Source: Rattus norvegicus (taxonomy: Eukaryota; Chordata; Mammalia; Rodentia; Muridae). From it: 64,000 nt of DNA. The stretch lies in contig NC_086025.1 of NCBI RefSeq assembly GCF_036323735.1, forward strand, positions 109,910,688 to 109,974,687. The letters are read 5' to 3'. Under the pieces are notes generated by a model that was given only the letters and a program-made list of their open reading frames with translations, was not told the DNA's origin and did no database searches. A program made the position numbers and the translations under genes. Positions 34,303-45,532 of this stretch are shown here, one piece after another; within the stretch, counting starts at the first letter, position 1; the number at the start of each line of letters is the position of its first letter.

Positions 34303-34610
34303 TGTCTCTATCTCTCTCTTTCTCACACACACACACTGTCTCTCTCTCACACACACACTGTCTCTCTCTCACACACACACAAACTCACACACTCTCTCTT
34401 ACACACACACACACACTGTCTCTATCTCTCTCTTTCTCACACACACACACTGTCCCTCTCACACACACACACTGTCTCTCTCTCTCTCACACACACAAAC
34501 TCACACACTCTCTCTCTCTCACACACACACACTGTCTCTCTCTCTCACACACACACACACTGTCTCTATCTCTCTCTTTCTCTCTCTCTCACACACACAC
34601 ACAGTCTCTA

Positions 34611-34642
<32 letters not shown>

Positions 34643-34762
34643 TGTCTCTCTCTCACACACACACACACACTGTCTCTATCTCTCTCTTTCTCACACACAC
34701 ACTGTCTCTCTCTCACACACACACACAAACTCACACACTCTCTCTCTCTCTCACACACACTG

Positions 34763-34805
<43 letters not shown>

Positions 34806-34806
34806 T
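34218..34806. repeat. Compound (CA)n/(CT)n microsatellite, part 2
   Basis: About 590 bp of alternating CACACA and CTCTCT blocks with periodic CACTGTCTCT joints. Long open frames here are low-complexity artefacts. Confidence 0.95.
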
Positions 34807-35178
34807 ACGGTTGGTAAAACAAAGCTCTAGCAATTTTATTTCTTCTCTCACAGCTTATTCATCTCAACAAAATCTTTCAAGGAATATAAAAATCACATTG
34901 TAGTTATATTCTGTTTTTCCTAAAGTGAATAATTCTAATGGGGTTAAAAATAGCATGTCCCTTAATACCTTTACATGATTAAATATTCTATATAATATAG
35001 GTAAAAGAAAAATTATTACCAAGAACCTACATACAGTCATATGTAAGCAACTTGTTATAGATTAACAAAGTATAAGTGAGCAAGATATTTTTTCTCAGTC
35101 AGTTTCTCTTACTGGTAGGTTGCAATTTGCTGTTAGAAAGAAAGGATCAATTATTATTTATCTTAAAAAGCAGTCTTA

Positions 35179-35273
35179 TTTTTCTTTTTCTTTTTTTTTT
35201 CGGAGCTGGGGACCGAACCCAGGGCCTTGCGCTTCCTAGGCAAGCGCTCTACCACTGAGCTAAATCCCCAACC
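35179..35273 (-). repeat. ID SINE
   Basis: Reverse ID; aaaaagcagtcttatt occurs on both sides. Confidence 0.96.
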
Positions 35274-35454
35274 CAAAAAGCAGTCTTATTAAAATCTAAA
35301 TTTTTATGTTAAATCATTTCTATTTCAAATCATCGGGTGCACATCTTCTCATTAACAATTTTTATTAAAGCATATCAGGAAGCTGAAGGCAAAAATGGGT
35401 ACAAGAAATTAATCATCACCTCCCTCACCAGCCCAGACTTAGCAAGAAAGGCAT

Positions 35455-35486
35455 GTCAGCTAGGTCAGCTAGGTCAGCTAGTGCTA
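35455..35486. repeat. Short tandem repeat, 10 bp unit
   Basis: gtcagctagg three times in tandem. Confidence 0.8.
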
Positions 35487-35711
35487 GGTGGGCTACCATA
35501 GTTCTTGTTCCCTGACTTCAAAACATCCCCTGGCTCAACTATTTAGACTGTGCCTTTCAGAACTTTAAAAAATTGTTCCCCAAGATTTTCTACATCAAAG
35601 CCACTACAAAAAAAAAAAAATCCAAGTGTTGGGATTAAAGGAATATGCCACCATGCTGAACTTTTTTTTATTTTGTATTTGTGGTATGTGTGTGCATATG
35701 CATGGGCATGG

Positions 35712-35743
<32 letters not shown>
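35712..35743. repeat. (TG)n microsatellite
   Basis: About 30 bp of TG. Confidence 0.9.
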
Positions 35744-35747
<4 letters not shown>

Positions 35748-35894
35748 ATGCATGCTGTGGCATATATGTGGAGATCAAAGGACAATCTACAGGAATCAGT
35801 TCTCAGCTTCTATCATGTGGATTCTGGGAACTAAACTCAGGTCCTCAAGTTTAGTGGCAAGCACCCTTACTTGCTGAGGCAGCTCACTAGCCTT

Positions 35895-36010
35895 TTTGTT
35901 GTTATTTGTTGTTGTTTTTTTTTTTTCAAGACAGGGTTTCTCTGTGTAGCCCTGGCTGTCCTGGAACTCATTGTGTAGACCAGGCTGTCCTTAGAGGTCC
36001 GACTGGAATC
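35895..36010 (-). repeat. B1 SINE, truncated
   Basis: T-rich tail then caagacagggtttctctgtg and ctggaactcattgtgtagac. Confidence 0.85.
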
Positions 36011-36989
36011 CGTTTGCTATTCTTAACCACATTGTCTTGGCTGGCCTAGTATTTTTAATGTAGCTCGGGCTGGCCTTGAGTTCTTGGCAGTTTCCTTAAT
36101 GCTGAAATTATATGGAGAGCCACCAGGCCAGTTTTGTTCATTTTTGTTTTTACTGTACTTTAAAAGTTAGCTTTTCTCTTTAAGGTGGGGGAGCATGGTG
36201 TGTGTGTTGGATATGGAACCCAAAGTTTTGTGTATACTAGGCACTCAACTGAATTACATACTTTAAGTATCCTTCAGTACTTGGAATATTTTGAGAACAA
36301 AGGATTTGAGTCTAAGGCAGGACTTTCTCTGGAATAGTTTCTAATAATTTATTCTTCATTTCCCATTTATAAGCTAGGCCTTCTTGTTTCTTGAAGACTG
36401 GTATATCAGATAAATTGCTTCGTGTGGCTAAACTCGTCATTAGTCACCCTAAAAGTAATGGCAAAGGAGGAATTCCTGCATTGTCAAACTTCAAACCACC
36501 CATACATGGTGTTAATTTAAATTTTTAAAAAGTAGCACCAAGGGCCACAATGATCAGTCCCTTACTTTAAAAGAGCTTACATCCAGAGGGAGATGCAACC
36601 TTATCTTTGTGATGGACAGGTACCCCCACTTAGTTATGTTCTCAGTGAGAAAATTGAATTATAGAACTTATATGAGGGTTTAAAAGAAATTTAGTTAGGG
36701 AGGGTTTCTATGCCCAGTCGCCTGTAGAGCAGGGGAGCTACATAGAGAGCCGCTTACCCCTCACTGGCATGGATGGGCAAGCCACTCTTAACTTCAGAAG
36801 ACTGTCCAGTAGCTTAACTGGACGAGCGGGATACGCGGGGCCAAGGTGAAGGAACTGGGAATATAGTAGAGAAGCAGAAAAAAAGAAAAAAAACAAAACA
36901 ATAAGACAAAAACAAAAAAATCCAGGTGTTATTATTGTAATTAGAATTGCAGCCAGACTCAACCTGGGGAAGGTACAGCCCTGGTCCAC

Positions 36990-37260
36990 TGATGGACAGC
37001 TCCCTATCCAGCTGGGCGTAGGCCCGCCCATTGGGTTGCTCTCGCGTGGTCTGAGTTCTCGTCGGCCCGCAAGGGCCGACGGGAACGGCGGCCGCACTAA
37101 AGAGGGCCGACATGGCGGCGGCGGCGGCGGCTTCGCTTCGCCGATCGGTGCTAGGCCCGCGGGGCATGGGGCTTCCAGGTGCAAGTGCTCCGGGCCTGCT
37201 GGGCGGCGCGCGGCCCCGGCATCTTCCATTACGGACACCGCAGGTGAGTACTGGCACGGG
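36990..37260 (+). promoter_or_regulatory. Cyc1: Cyc1 5' CpG-rich promoter and first exon
   Basis: GC and CpG content rises sharply from about 37.0 kb through exon 1, and a GCG-repeat codes for the Ala run. No TATA box is evident. The exact start site cannot be set from sequence alone. Confidence 0.55.
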
Positions 37261-39275
37261 ACGGTCCATCGCGCGCCCCTCAGCCCTGAAGGTCACGGCG
37301 GGGAGGCTCCGGGCGCGCGCCAGCATCGGTCACCTACATTCCTCCTACGACTCGGCAGGGTCCCCGCTGACCGGCCGGCACACTCGGGAAGCCAGTCTGG
37401 GTGCCCACGCCTTGGAGCCATAGGGCATGTTGCTCTGAGCCCAGGGTCCGACTGTGGTGGGGTCGGGACGGGAGATTCCTGCGAAGGGCTCGCCCAGAAC
37501 GACTCCCGAAGCCGGCTGTCTTGACCTGGCCGATGTCCTGAAGTGACCCCAGCCTGACCTCAGCGGGCTGCGGGTGACCTTGGTCTGCTGCAGTACTCTT
37601 GGTCTTAGGCCTGTCTCTTGGTTTAAGTACCACAAGCATTCTTCATTTGCGCTACAGAGCCGAGCTGTGGCCGAGGAGTGGGCATAGTGTTCCTTTGTCG
37701 CTCTGTGGGCGGTGGTGGCCAGTGCTGGGTGGAGGTTGAGCATAAGAGATGGGCGCTCATTCAGATCCCCAGGTGGTCTGGTGGGGTCTTGGCAGGTGCT
37801 GAGCGGGGCTCTTGCAGGCAGTGTCCTTGTCCTCGAAGTCTGGCCCTTCTCGAGGCCGAAAGGTGATGCTGTCAGCGTTGGGCATGCTGGCAGCAGGGGG
37901 TGCAGGGCTAGCTGTGGCCCTTCATTCGGCGGTGAGTGCCAGTGACCTGGAGCTGCACCCCCCCAGCTACCCATGGTCTCACCGTGGCCTCCTCTCCTCC
38001 TTGGACCACACCAGGTGGGTGTGTAGCGGCGGGCTGGGGGTGGAAGTTTCTGGGTGAGTTGGAATCTTCAGTTCCTCTGATCCTTTCTCTCTTTAGCATT
38101 CGTAGGGGTTTCCAGGTATACAAGCAGGTGTGCTCTTCCTGCCACAGCATGGATTATGTGGCTTACCGCCACCTGGTGGGAGTGTGCTACACGGAGGAAG
38201 AAGCTAAGGCGCTGGCTGAGGAGGTGCGGGGCAGGGAGGGGGCTCGCAAGAGAAGGTGGAGGATACAGGGATTGTGGCTTCAACTGTGCCCTCACAGTTG
38301 AATGTGATGGGTCTCTTGGTGGCAGGTGGAGGTCCAGGATGGCCCTAATGAGGATGGGAATATGTTCATGCGGCCAGGGAAGCTGTCTGACTATTTTCCA
38401 AAACCATACCCCAACCCTGAGGCTGCAAGAGCTGCTAACAATGGAGCTTTACCCCCTGACCTCAGCTACATCGTTCGAGCAAGGTACTTGGGCTGCCCAG
38501 AACGTGGGACTAGAAACTGAGGAAAGTAAGCCTTGTGTTAAAGACTAAGCCATGGGTCTGGTTCTAGGCACGGTGGTGAGGACTATGTGTTTTCCTTGCT
38601 CACTGGCTACTGTGAACCTCCCACTGGGGTGTCATTGCGAGAAGGCCTCTATTTCAACCCTTACTTTCCTGGCCAGGCCATTGGCATGGCTCCTCCCATC
38701 TACACAGAAGTCTTGGAGTATGACGATGGTGAGTGTCCTTTACCATGGTCCTCTCCTGCTCCTAGCATGCTTCCCTGATATTCCCGGGTCTGGAGGTCTA
38801 GCTCCCTTCTCACCAGTAGTGTTTGTTGGCTGCATATCTAAAGGCTTGGGGACAGCTTTCGTAATCCTGTAAGGTTCCTATCCCTTTGAGATCATGGATA
38901 TGGCCAGTCCCTGCCTCTGGGCACCGAGGGTTACCCTGGATTGGCCTAAGCCCCCAAAGGGAGCCTCACTATTTGTTCTTGGCCCAGGTACCCCAGCTAC
39001 CATGTCACAAGTAGCCAAGGATGTTGCCACCTTCCTTCGCTGGGCATCAGAGCCAGAGCATGACCATCGAAAACGCATGGGACTCAAGGTAAAGGGTTGG
39101 GTAAGGGTCACAGTGGGCAACGAAAAAGGGTCTTTCCTGTGTATCTTTTCTAAGCTTTCTTTGTTCCCAGATGTTGTTGATGATGGGCTTGCTGCTGCCC
39201 CTGACCTATGCCATGAAGCGGCATAAGTGGTCAGTCCTGAAGAGTCGAAAGCTGGCTTATCGGCCACCCAAGTGA
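37112..39275 (+). CDS. Cyc1: Cytochrome c1, heme protein of complex III (CYC1), complete, 7 exons
   Basis: Exons: 37112-37243, 37818-38014, 38097-38223, 38326-38483, 38568-38728, 38988-39088, 39171-39275; 981 nt, 326 aa. Human is 325; the rat copy has one extra alanine near the N terminus. Cytochrome c1 carries electrons from the Rieske protein to cytochrome c in the inner mitochondrial membrane. Residues 1 to about 85 form a bipartite presequence: an Arg/Ala-rich matrix signal, then the hydrophobic sorting segment VMLSALGMLAAGGAGLAVAL. The mature protein starts near SDLELHPP. The heme motif CSSCH (C122, C125, H126) is in exon 3, and the axial Met is in GMAPPIY, at about residue 245. A C-terminal membrane anchor (about 293-312) precedes KRHKWSVLKSRKLAYRPPK. 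All introns are GT-AG. The start is the only in-frame ATG that gives the family N terminus. Confidence 0.98.
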
Positions 39276-39428
39276 CCCTGTTCAGTATCTGCTTGTCATC
39301 TTGCCTGAACAAGCTCTCAGCAGACCAGGAACAGTCCGAGGCCTTTCAGGCCTGGCCCCTTTTCATCAGATACCAGGGCCAGGAGACCAGACTCTTGCTT
39401 CTGATCTTCCTTTAGCCTTCATTGTGGG

Positions 39429-39434
39429 AATAAA
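39429..39434 (+). terminator. Cyc1: Cyc1 poly(A) signal AATAAA
   Basis: AATAAA lies about 155 bp after the Cyc1 stop. The convergent Sharpin poly(A) signal is 1.2 kb further on. Confidence 0.88.
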
Positions 39435-39596
39435 TTAAGTTTCTCAACACACACATTAGCTGTTCAGTGACTGACACTCCCATTTCTATGGAGCCCATAT
39501 TTCTCCACAGTGTTGTTGTCCTGTACTGCCCAGTATCTGGGAGTTACTGATATGGGACAGAATGCAGAAACTGGCCAGGGGCAGCACTGTTTGCCT

Positions 39597-39760
39597 GGGG
39601 CTTTAGTGGTTAGAGCACTGTCTGCTCTTCCAGAGGACCTGGGCTCAGTTCCCAGCACTCACACAGTGGCTCAAAGCCATCTGTGACTCCAGTCCTGGGG
39701 TCTCAGACACCCTTTTTTGGCCTCCAAAGCATGGCATGAAAGTAGTGCAAAGGTGTCCAT
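39597..39760 (+). repeat. B3-type SINE downstream of Cyc1
   Basis: tggttagagcactgtctgct head, cttccagaggacctgggctc box and a caggggt-like body. Confidence 0.75.
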
Positions 39761-39895
39761 GTAGGCAAGACACCCATATTTTTTTGTTTGTTTGTTTAAA
39801 TCTCAAATTGTTTTTTTAAAGAAAAAGGCAGCACCATTCAGCAGAGTGGGTATACCTTGGGAGAGGTAGACAGGGGCTATAAGAGTGAACAACTC

Positions 39896-40003
39896 GGGGT
39901 TGGGGATTTAGCTCAGTGGTAGAGCGCTTGCCTAGCAAGCACAAGGCCCTGGGTTCTGTCCCCAGCTCCGAAAAAAAGAACCAAAAAAAAAAAAAAAAAA
40001 AAA
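39896..40003 (+). repeat. ID SINE between Cyc1 and Sharpin
   Basis: Full ID body with a long A tail; aagagtgaacaactc flanks both ends. Confidence 0.96.
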
Positions 40004-40667
40004 GAGTGAACAACTCTGCTTCCATACTGAGGCAGGAGAGTCTATAGCAAGAAGACCTGGAACAGCAACACTGTCTAGGGAGGATGGGAAACTTGTCAGA
40101 CATGTCAAGCACTGGAGTAGACAGAGGGTACTGGCATGTCTTTTAGTCTTGGCTGAGCAGTTAAGAGGATTCGCTGGAGATGCATTTGTCAAGGAATAAT
40201 ACCTAGTAGTCTACAATGCAGCTACATAGTATGTCTAGGCCAAAGTGACAGTCACTAGATTCATGAAGCATCTTGTTTCCTACAGCAGTGATAAATGATT
40301 GTCAGGAGGATTACAAAGGCAGGAGATTCACAATTCCCAGTGCTAAAACACCCCAAGTGGGGAAGGAGAAATACTTGGTCCTGCTGTTGGTATACTGGCT
40401 GAAGCAGCTAAAAATAATGGTTATTGCAGTATAGGATTTGAGAAGGACAACAAATGGGGAACCCCGGTAGGCTCAGAGGCTCTGTAAAGAATTATGTTCT
40501 CTGACCACTAGGACTTGATTCTAAGTGTACACTTCAGTAGTCTACTATTTGTGTTTGGAGAACCCCACCAGCTGCTGATGGGCAGAACCTTGTTTTCTTG
40601 CTCTTCTGGAGCTGGGCAATTGCAACTCCATATCCAAGAAAAGGACACAGGCTGGCTCTTATGTGTC
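40004..40667. other. Spacer between convergent Cyc1 and Sharpin
   Basis: Unique sequence past the ID element and before the Sharpin poly(A) signal; no coding exon. Confidence 0.55.
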
Positions 40668-40673
40668 TTTAAT
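40668..40673 (-). terminator. Sharpin: Sharpin poly(A) signal ATTAAA
   Basis: The first strong signal after the Sharpin stop on the minus strand is ATTAAA (common variant), about 200 bp downstream. No AATAAA occurs between the stop and this point. Confidence 0.6.
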
Positions 40674-40872
40674 TACTGGCTTGTGGCCCCTGTTCTCTAA
40701 CACTGGCATCTCTGTCCCCAACAAGCAGCGGTCCCCTCCAAAGTTCAGGTGGTGGTTGGGCCTGTGACAAGAGGGCATATTCTCTGTAACCTGAGGAAGA
40801 AAATAGGTTATTCCTGATTATTCTATACTCTCTCCCCTCATCCCCACCAGCCTCTTGTACCTTTGGTGGCTT

Positions 40873-43800
40873 CTAGGTGGAAGTTGCAGTAAGGGGATCC
40901 CAAGCACAGGGCCTTTGGGTGCTACACATCTCACAGCCAGGGCGGTTTGAAGCATTGATGAAGGTGCAGGAAGGGCAAGACCAGCCAGGCTGGGAAGGTG
41001 GGAAAACTGTTGATGCTTCCTAGTTCTTCCAATGCCCACAGCTGCCCATATCTGGCCCACACCCAGACTGGTTATTGGCCCACCTGAGGGGGACTTGGGA
41101 GACTGGAACTGGATGCCTGGAGGTTATGAGGCAGCTCCAATGACTGAGGAAACAAGCATCCTAATTTCCTATCCATCTTGGAGTGTTGAGGGCTGTGTCC
41201 TATAACAGAGGAGAAGGCTCAGGGCCATCTCAAGACTACACCCACCTCTCTATCCCATTAAGTACTAACCTGAAACTTCTCGGGGGGCTGAGAGCAAGTA
41301 AAGAAAAGCAGGGTCCCCATCTTGAGAGACCCCATAGGAAGCAAGGCTTCGTTCAGGCATACACAGGCACCGGCCAATGACCCAGCGCTGCACAGCTGGT
41401 GGGAAACCGAACTCTGAGAACACCTGCGGCCAGAACATCAGGGCTAGGCAGTGTCACTCACCCAGGATCCCTGCTGTGCCCGTGAGATTCCCAAAGCCCA
41501 TGCTCACCTGTTCCTGGAGGGCTGCAATGGAACAGTGTGGGTGGATCTGCAGTGAGACATGGGCAGACGACGAAGAGGATAAAACCGATGTGGCATCTTC
41601 AACTGTGACTTGCAGCCTGGGTCAGAATATAGATCAAGGTGTTGGGACTGTTAACCCGGGAAGGTCAGGAGGGCAGAGTAAGACCAGGCCTTACCTTATG
41701 GGACCCCGTGGGAACCAGGCCTCTAAGAGCTGGACATTGAGAGCCACATGATGCTGTGCCAGGATTGCCGCCACTTGGGCTGCTGCTTTCTCATCCCCAC
41801 CTGCAATGGCCTGGGCCAGGTGTGTAGCCAGCTCTTCTACAAAGAGAAAAGACAGCTATCACAGCTAGATACCAACCACAGCCCCCAACTCCTTCCAGTC
41901 TGTCTTTACCTTTTTTCAAGTTTCCAGAACCTTGAGGAAGGTCCATCTCTGGTTGGGTTGCTTTAGGTGTTGGAGTCACAGAAGAACATGGTGGAGAAGT
42001 GGGGCACATGGCTGGGGTTGGGACTGGGGCTGTGCTGTCATTGCCTAAGAGGGAAGATGTGGATTAGACTAGTGGTCTCCAACCTCAGGTTTTTAGGATC
42101 TTTGCCTTCTCTGCCTCATTCTACTATCTTTAGGCCATAATTCAAGCTAAATCTTCCTCTCCTAGCCTTGGCCCTCAAAACAAAAACAACTCTCAATTGG
42201 AGAGAGATGGAACTGTTTTTGTGTAGCCTGGGTGTTCTGGAACTCACTCTGTAGACCAGGCTAGCCTCGAACTCAGAGATCGGCCTGCCTCTGCCTCCTG
42301 AAGTTGCTGGGATTAAAAGTGTGCACCACCACTGCCTGGCTTAAAGTGCTTTCTATACAGACATAGACCTGAGAGTTCAAATCCCCCCAAACCATATAAA
42401 ACCAAGCATGAAAGTGTAGATCTGTAATCCCAGTGTTAGTATGGTGAGATAGGGGTTAAGGCAAGCTCAGAAATGTGGGGATTCAGGAAACTACCCTGGC
42501 TTATAAAAAGGCTAAAACAGTAGAAACTCTCCAACAAGGTGGAAAGTGAGGACTGACACTCAAGGTTGCCGTCCCAAGATTGCCCTCTGACTTCTATATA
42601 TGCTATGCACATGTATGCCTCTATACAAATACATACACACCACAGACACCCACACAGAGGAAAAAGAAAAAAGTAGTGCCCAGTTGGATGGTACACATCT
42701 ACAACACCACACTCTGGGTGCATGGGTAAGAGGATCACTGACAGTTCAAAGCCAACTTGGGCTACATAGTGAATTTGAGATCAGCCTGGAATTCACATTA
42801 AGACCTTGCCAGAAAAAACACTATTAAGGGCTGGATACACATCTGGCAAATGAATGACAAGAGAACTTTTCAATGCTAAGTTACCCTGGTCTCATGTCAG
42901 TCTCAGGTCTTCCTCAGATATCTGTAGGCATTCCTACCTACCGCTTCCCAGGGAACTGTCTACATCAGTGGTTCTCAACCTGTGGATTTCAACCCTTTTG
43001 GGAGTCGAATGACCCTTTCAGAGGGGTCACCTAAGTCCATTGGAAAATATTTACATTATAATTCATAACAGCAAAATTACAGTTATGAAAGTAGCAATGA
43101 AGATAAATTTATGGCTGGGGGCATCACATAATATAAAGAACAGTATTAAAGAGTTGAAGCATTAGGAAGCTGGAGAACTGCTAGTCTACATACAAGGCCT
43201 TCTCTGTACTTCTCTGGTGACCTTGGGTGACCTCTCCGACTCCCAGTCTTTACCTGTCCAGAGTCCCTGCCATGCCCGTGCTTTTCCAAGCAGGCACAGT
43301 GTAAAAGCCTCATACTAAGTGGTTCTTCTCACTGAGTCTGAATCGCTAATGCTTCCACAAAACCTACCTAATTCCAACTCCTGAGACCCTCTGGTCTTCT
43401 TTGTAGCCTTGTTTATACCACTCCACATAATTGCAGAATCTCTATCTTTACCTTTTTTCAGGTCTCTGTTATTTTCCCACTGAACACAACCCATTGTTCT
43501 TAAACTCCGTCCTGCAGCAATACTGGCTCCTCCTTTTCTGGTACTCCAGATGTCAGCTCTTTTTTTTTTTTTAAATATTTTATTTATTTATAATATATTA
43601 TGATTACACTGTCGCTATCTTCAGACACACCAGAAGAGGGCATCAGACTCATTTCAGATGGTTGTGAGCCACCATGTGGTTGCTGGGATTTGAACTCAGG
43701 ACTTTGGGAAGAGCAGTCGGTGCTCTTAACCACTGAGCCATCTCTCCATCCCCAGATGTCAGCTCTTAAACCTTTTATTTCTCCACTTTCTTCCTCTTGG

Positions 43801-44520
43801 AAGCCTTCCTAAACGCCCAGCCTTTCCCATCACTACCCGCAACCATGACTAGGAGGCCCAGACTTATTTAAAAAGCATTTATTCCACAACACTGACCATT
43901 TTGTCCTTCTGCGGTGGCATCTCGCACCAGTGCTGCCCACTGCTGTGCTTCCTCAGAGTTGAGGAAGTGCACACTGAAGGTTCCAGGACCTCCAGGTGGA
44001 GGCTGCAGCTCGTGTTGGTTAGGACCACGAATGGTATAGCAAATAGACTCCAAGGGCCATTCTAAACTGACCTGAACAGGGAAAGAGTACTCGGTCAGTG
44101 GTTCCTCTCCATTACTCCCACGAACATGAAAGGAAAAGAAAATAGACAATTGTTACGGTCCTAAACTTTTCTTGCCTGTTATCTTACCAATTCCTCACAA
44201 GGTTTGTAAATCAGGTATCAGCATTCCCACTTTTACAGGCAATCAAAGAGAAATAACTGCGTAAGTACTGTCATCAAGGTAATCGTGAGAAAGTTGATTC
44301 CAGCATCCAGGCCCACACTCACCGCCCCTGGCTCAATGCCTAACAGTCCCAGCCGGAAGCGTCCAGGCCGCTCAGGGTCGGCTTTCAACTGCAGCTTTCG
44401 CAGCTGCGCTTCGTCTTCATGTCCGGCGCCCAGGAGTCTCACCGCGGCTTGCACTGCCAGGAGCACCACAGGTGAAGCAGGGTCTGCAGCCGCTGCCGCA
44501 CCGCCGGCGGGCGGCGACAT
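40873..44520 (-). CDS. Sharpin: SHARPIN, LUBAC adaptor, complete, 8 exons
   Basis: Exons in transcript order: 44520-44323, 44071-43897, 42044-41910, 41836-41695, 41616-41508, 41423-41270, 41199-41084, 40989-40873; 1146 nt, 381 aa. SHARPIN is a cytosolic subunit of the linear ubiquitin ligase complex with HOIP (RNF31) and HOIL-1 (RBCK1) and acts in NF-kB and cell-death control; it was also described as a SHANK-binding postsynaptic protein. An N-terminal PH-like fold occupies about residues 1-125, followed by a Pro/Ser-rich linker. The ubiquitin-like domain spans about 218-304 (LQVTVEDATS ... FLYLLSAPR). The C-terminal NZF zinc finger has C348, C351, C362 and C365 plus the ubiquitin-binding T352-F353. 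It is convergent with Cyc1 and divergent from Maf1. Intron 2 (1.85 kb) holds B1, B2 and a hAT element and has an early poly(A) signal. Confidence 0.97.
42205..42345 (-). repeat. B1 SINE in Sharpin intron 2
   Basis: tgtagaccaggctagcctcg and gctgggattaaaagtgtgca boxes. Confidence 0.9.
42967..43184. mobile_element. hAT-type nonautonomous DNA transposon in Sharpin intron 2
   Basis: Third copy, starting cagtggttctcaacctgtgg; its right terminus is eroded (gctggagaactgctag). Confidence 0.75.
43560..43753 (-). repeat. B2 SINE in Sharpin intron 2
   Basis: Reverse B2 with flanking agatgtcagctctt repeats (target-site duplication). It is in the same orientation as Sharpin. Confidence 0.94.
43878..43883 (-). 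terminator. Sharpin: Cryptic intronic poly(A) signal in Sharpin intron 2
   Basis: AATAAA on the minus strand begins 14 bp after the exon 2 donor. Read-through adds about nine codons and then TAA (43870-43868), giving a PH-only protein if used. Sequence-based only. Confidence 0.45.
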
Positions 44521-45060
44521 TTCTGGTCCGGCGGAGTCCTGACTCTCCGAGAGCGCTTCCGTGATACAGAACTGTCGAGTACTTCCGCCGACAGAAACTT
44601 GGACTGTGAGGCTAGGTTCCGGATGTGGCAGAGCGTGGAGAACAAGAAGGACACAGTGCTGCGCACTACCAGAGCCTGATAGCTCATTAAGGGATAGAGA
44701 TGGTCCAAGGATCTCCAGGTACAGTCCGTCCACGCTAGTCACGTTTCTGCAGGACCTGGGGACAGTGTCACAGACCGATCACCGTTCACAAAAAGGAGGC
44801 AAGGATGGACTTTTCTTAAAAGTTCGAACGAACGATAGCTGCTGCCCGACATAAGCCAAAACCAGTTACCGAAGCGAGCCAGGCGTCAATACACACAAAC
44901 ACAGTAGACGTACTTCGAAACTGTGCACCACTCTGGAAAGAGGGTTGACTCCTGGGGGCGGGGCAGGTATGTCTCTAACCAATGAACACTAAGAGGGGAG
45001 GCGGGTTCGTAAGCAAAGGCGAGACAGACAAGCTACACAACCAGTAGAAGTGGAAGGTAA
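44521..45060. promoter_or_regulatory. Divergent Sharpin-Maf1 promoter region
   Basis: Sharpin (-) starts translation at 44520 and the Maf1 (+) CpG-rich first exon begins about 45.05 kb. The interval holds a GC box (gggggcggggc, about 44956-44966) and a CCAAT (about 44978-44983). No TATA box is seen. A shared bidirectional promoter is inferred from the spacing. Confidence 0.5.
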
Positions 45061-45493
45061 GGCTGAGTGGCGGAAGACTCTTCCAATAAGGTTTCTCATA
45101 GTCTGGACCCTGTGGTTGGAGTGGACCATTCAGAGGAGTGGGGTTGGACCCGTCGGACGCTTGTTGTTGTCGGGCCGGGGGAGGCGGAGGTCGCTGTTTC
45201 GTTCTCTGGCTGGTGCGATCTCGGCGGTCCGCGGCAGGTCGGTCGCGAAAGCGGACGCTGCAGGGGGGCGAGGCTATGTCGCGGCTGCAGCCCGTATGGG
45301 CCGGCAGGGCCTGGAGTAACGGGACGTCGCCGCGAAGCTTCTTCCCCCGGATACAGTGCGGCCCTAGTGGAGGCCGCGGCGCCGCCCTCCAGTCCTGAAG
45401 AACCCGCGCTGCGCAGAGCCCGCGCCGCCGTCACCTCGGCACCGACACTAAGCAACCCAGCTAGCTTGGCTTGATCTAGCCCATTTTTGGCAG
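45060..45493 (+). other. Maf1: Probable noncoding first exon and CpG island of Maf1
   Basis: A strongly CpG-rich block ends at a good donor (ttggcag followed by gtgggt at 45494). The next exon probably starts after ttcccag at 46264, or closer to the ATG. No conserved long ORF is present. The transcription start is not defined. Confidence 0.6.
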
Positions 45494-45532
45494 GTGGGTG
45501 TCCTCCTTGTGCTCCAAGCGGTCCGGGCTTGC

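Larger units (their letters stand above)
25440..36989. other. Gene-free interval between Gpaa1 and Cyc1
   Basis: About 11.5 kb made largely of ID, B1, B2 and B3 SINEs, TG/CA tracts and a minisatellite (each listed). The unique parts (25.5-26.2, 28.0-29.3, 29.6-30.6, 30.7-31.5, 36.0-36.9 kb) show no coding exon I recognise. Confidence 0.65.

Noticed and set aside
34154..34903. 249-codon open frame rich in Ser/His/Thr/Leu
   Set aside because: It is a read-through of a B2 and a CA/CT microsatellite with no start context, splice sites or family similarity.
36738..37326. Two open frames of 166 and 170 codons on the minus strand over the Cyc1 promoter
   Set aside because: They are CpG-island shadows antisense to Cyc1 exon 1, with no known homolog.
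39896..39975. tRNA-Ala-like sequences at the ID elements
   Set aside because: They are SINE copies with A-rich tails, not tRNA genes, and none carries the unique 3' segment of the BC1 RNA gene.
44233..44322. Extension of Sharpin exon 1 past GIEPGA
   Set aside because: A good donor (gtgagt) at this point joins in phase to the VSLEWPLES exon; the extension is intron 1.
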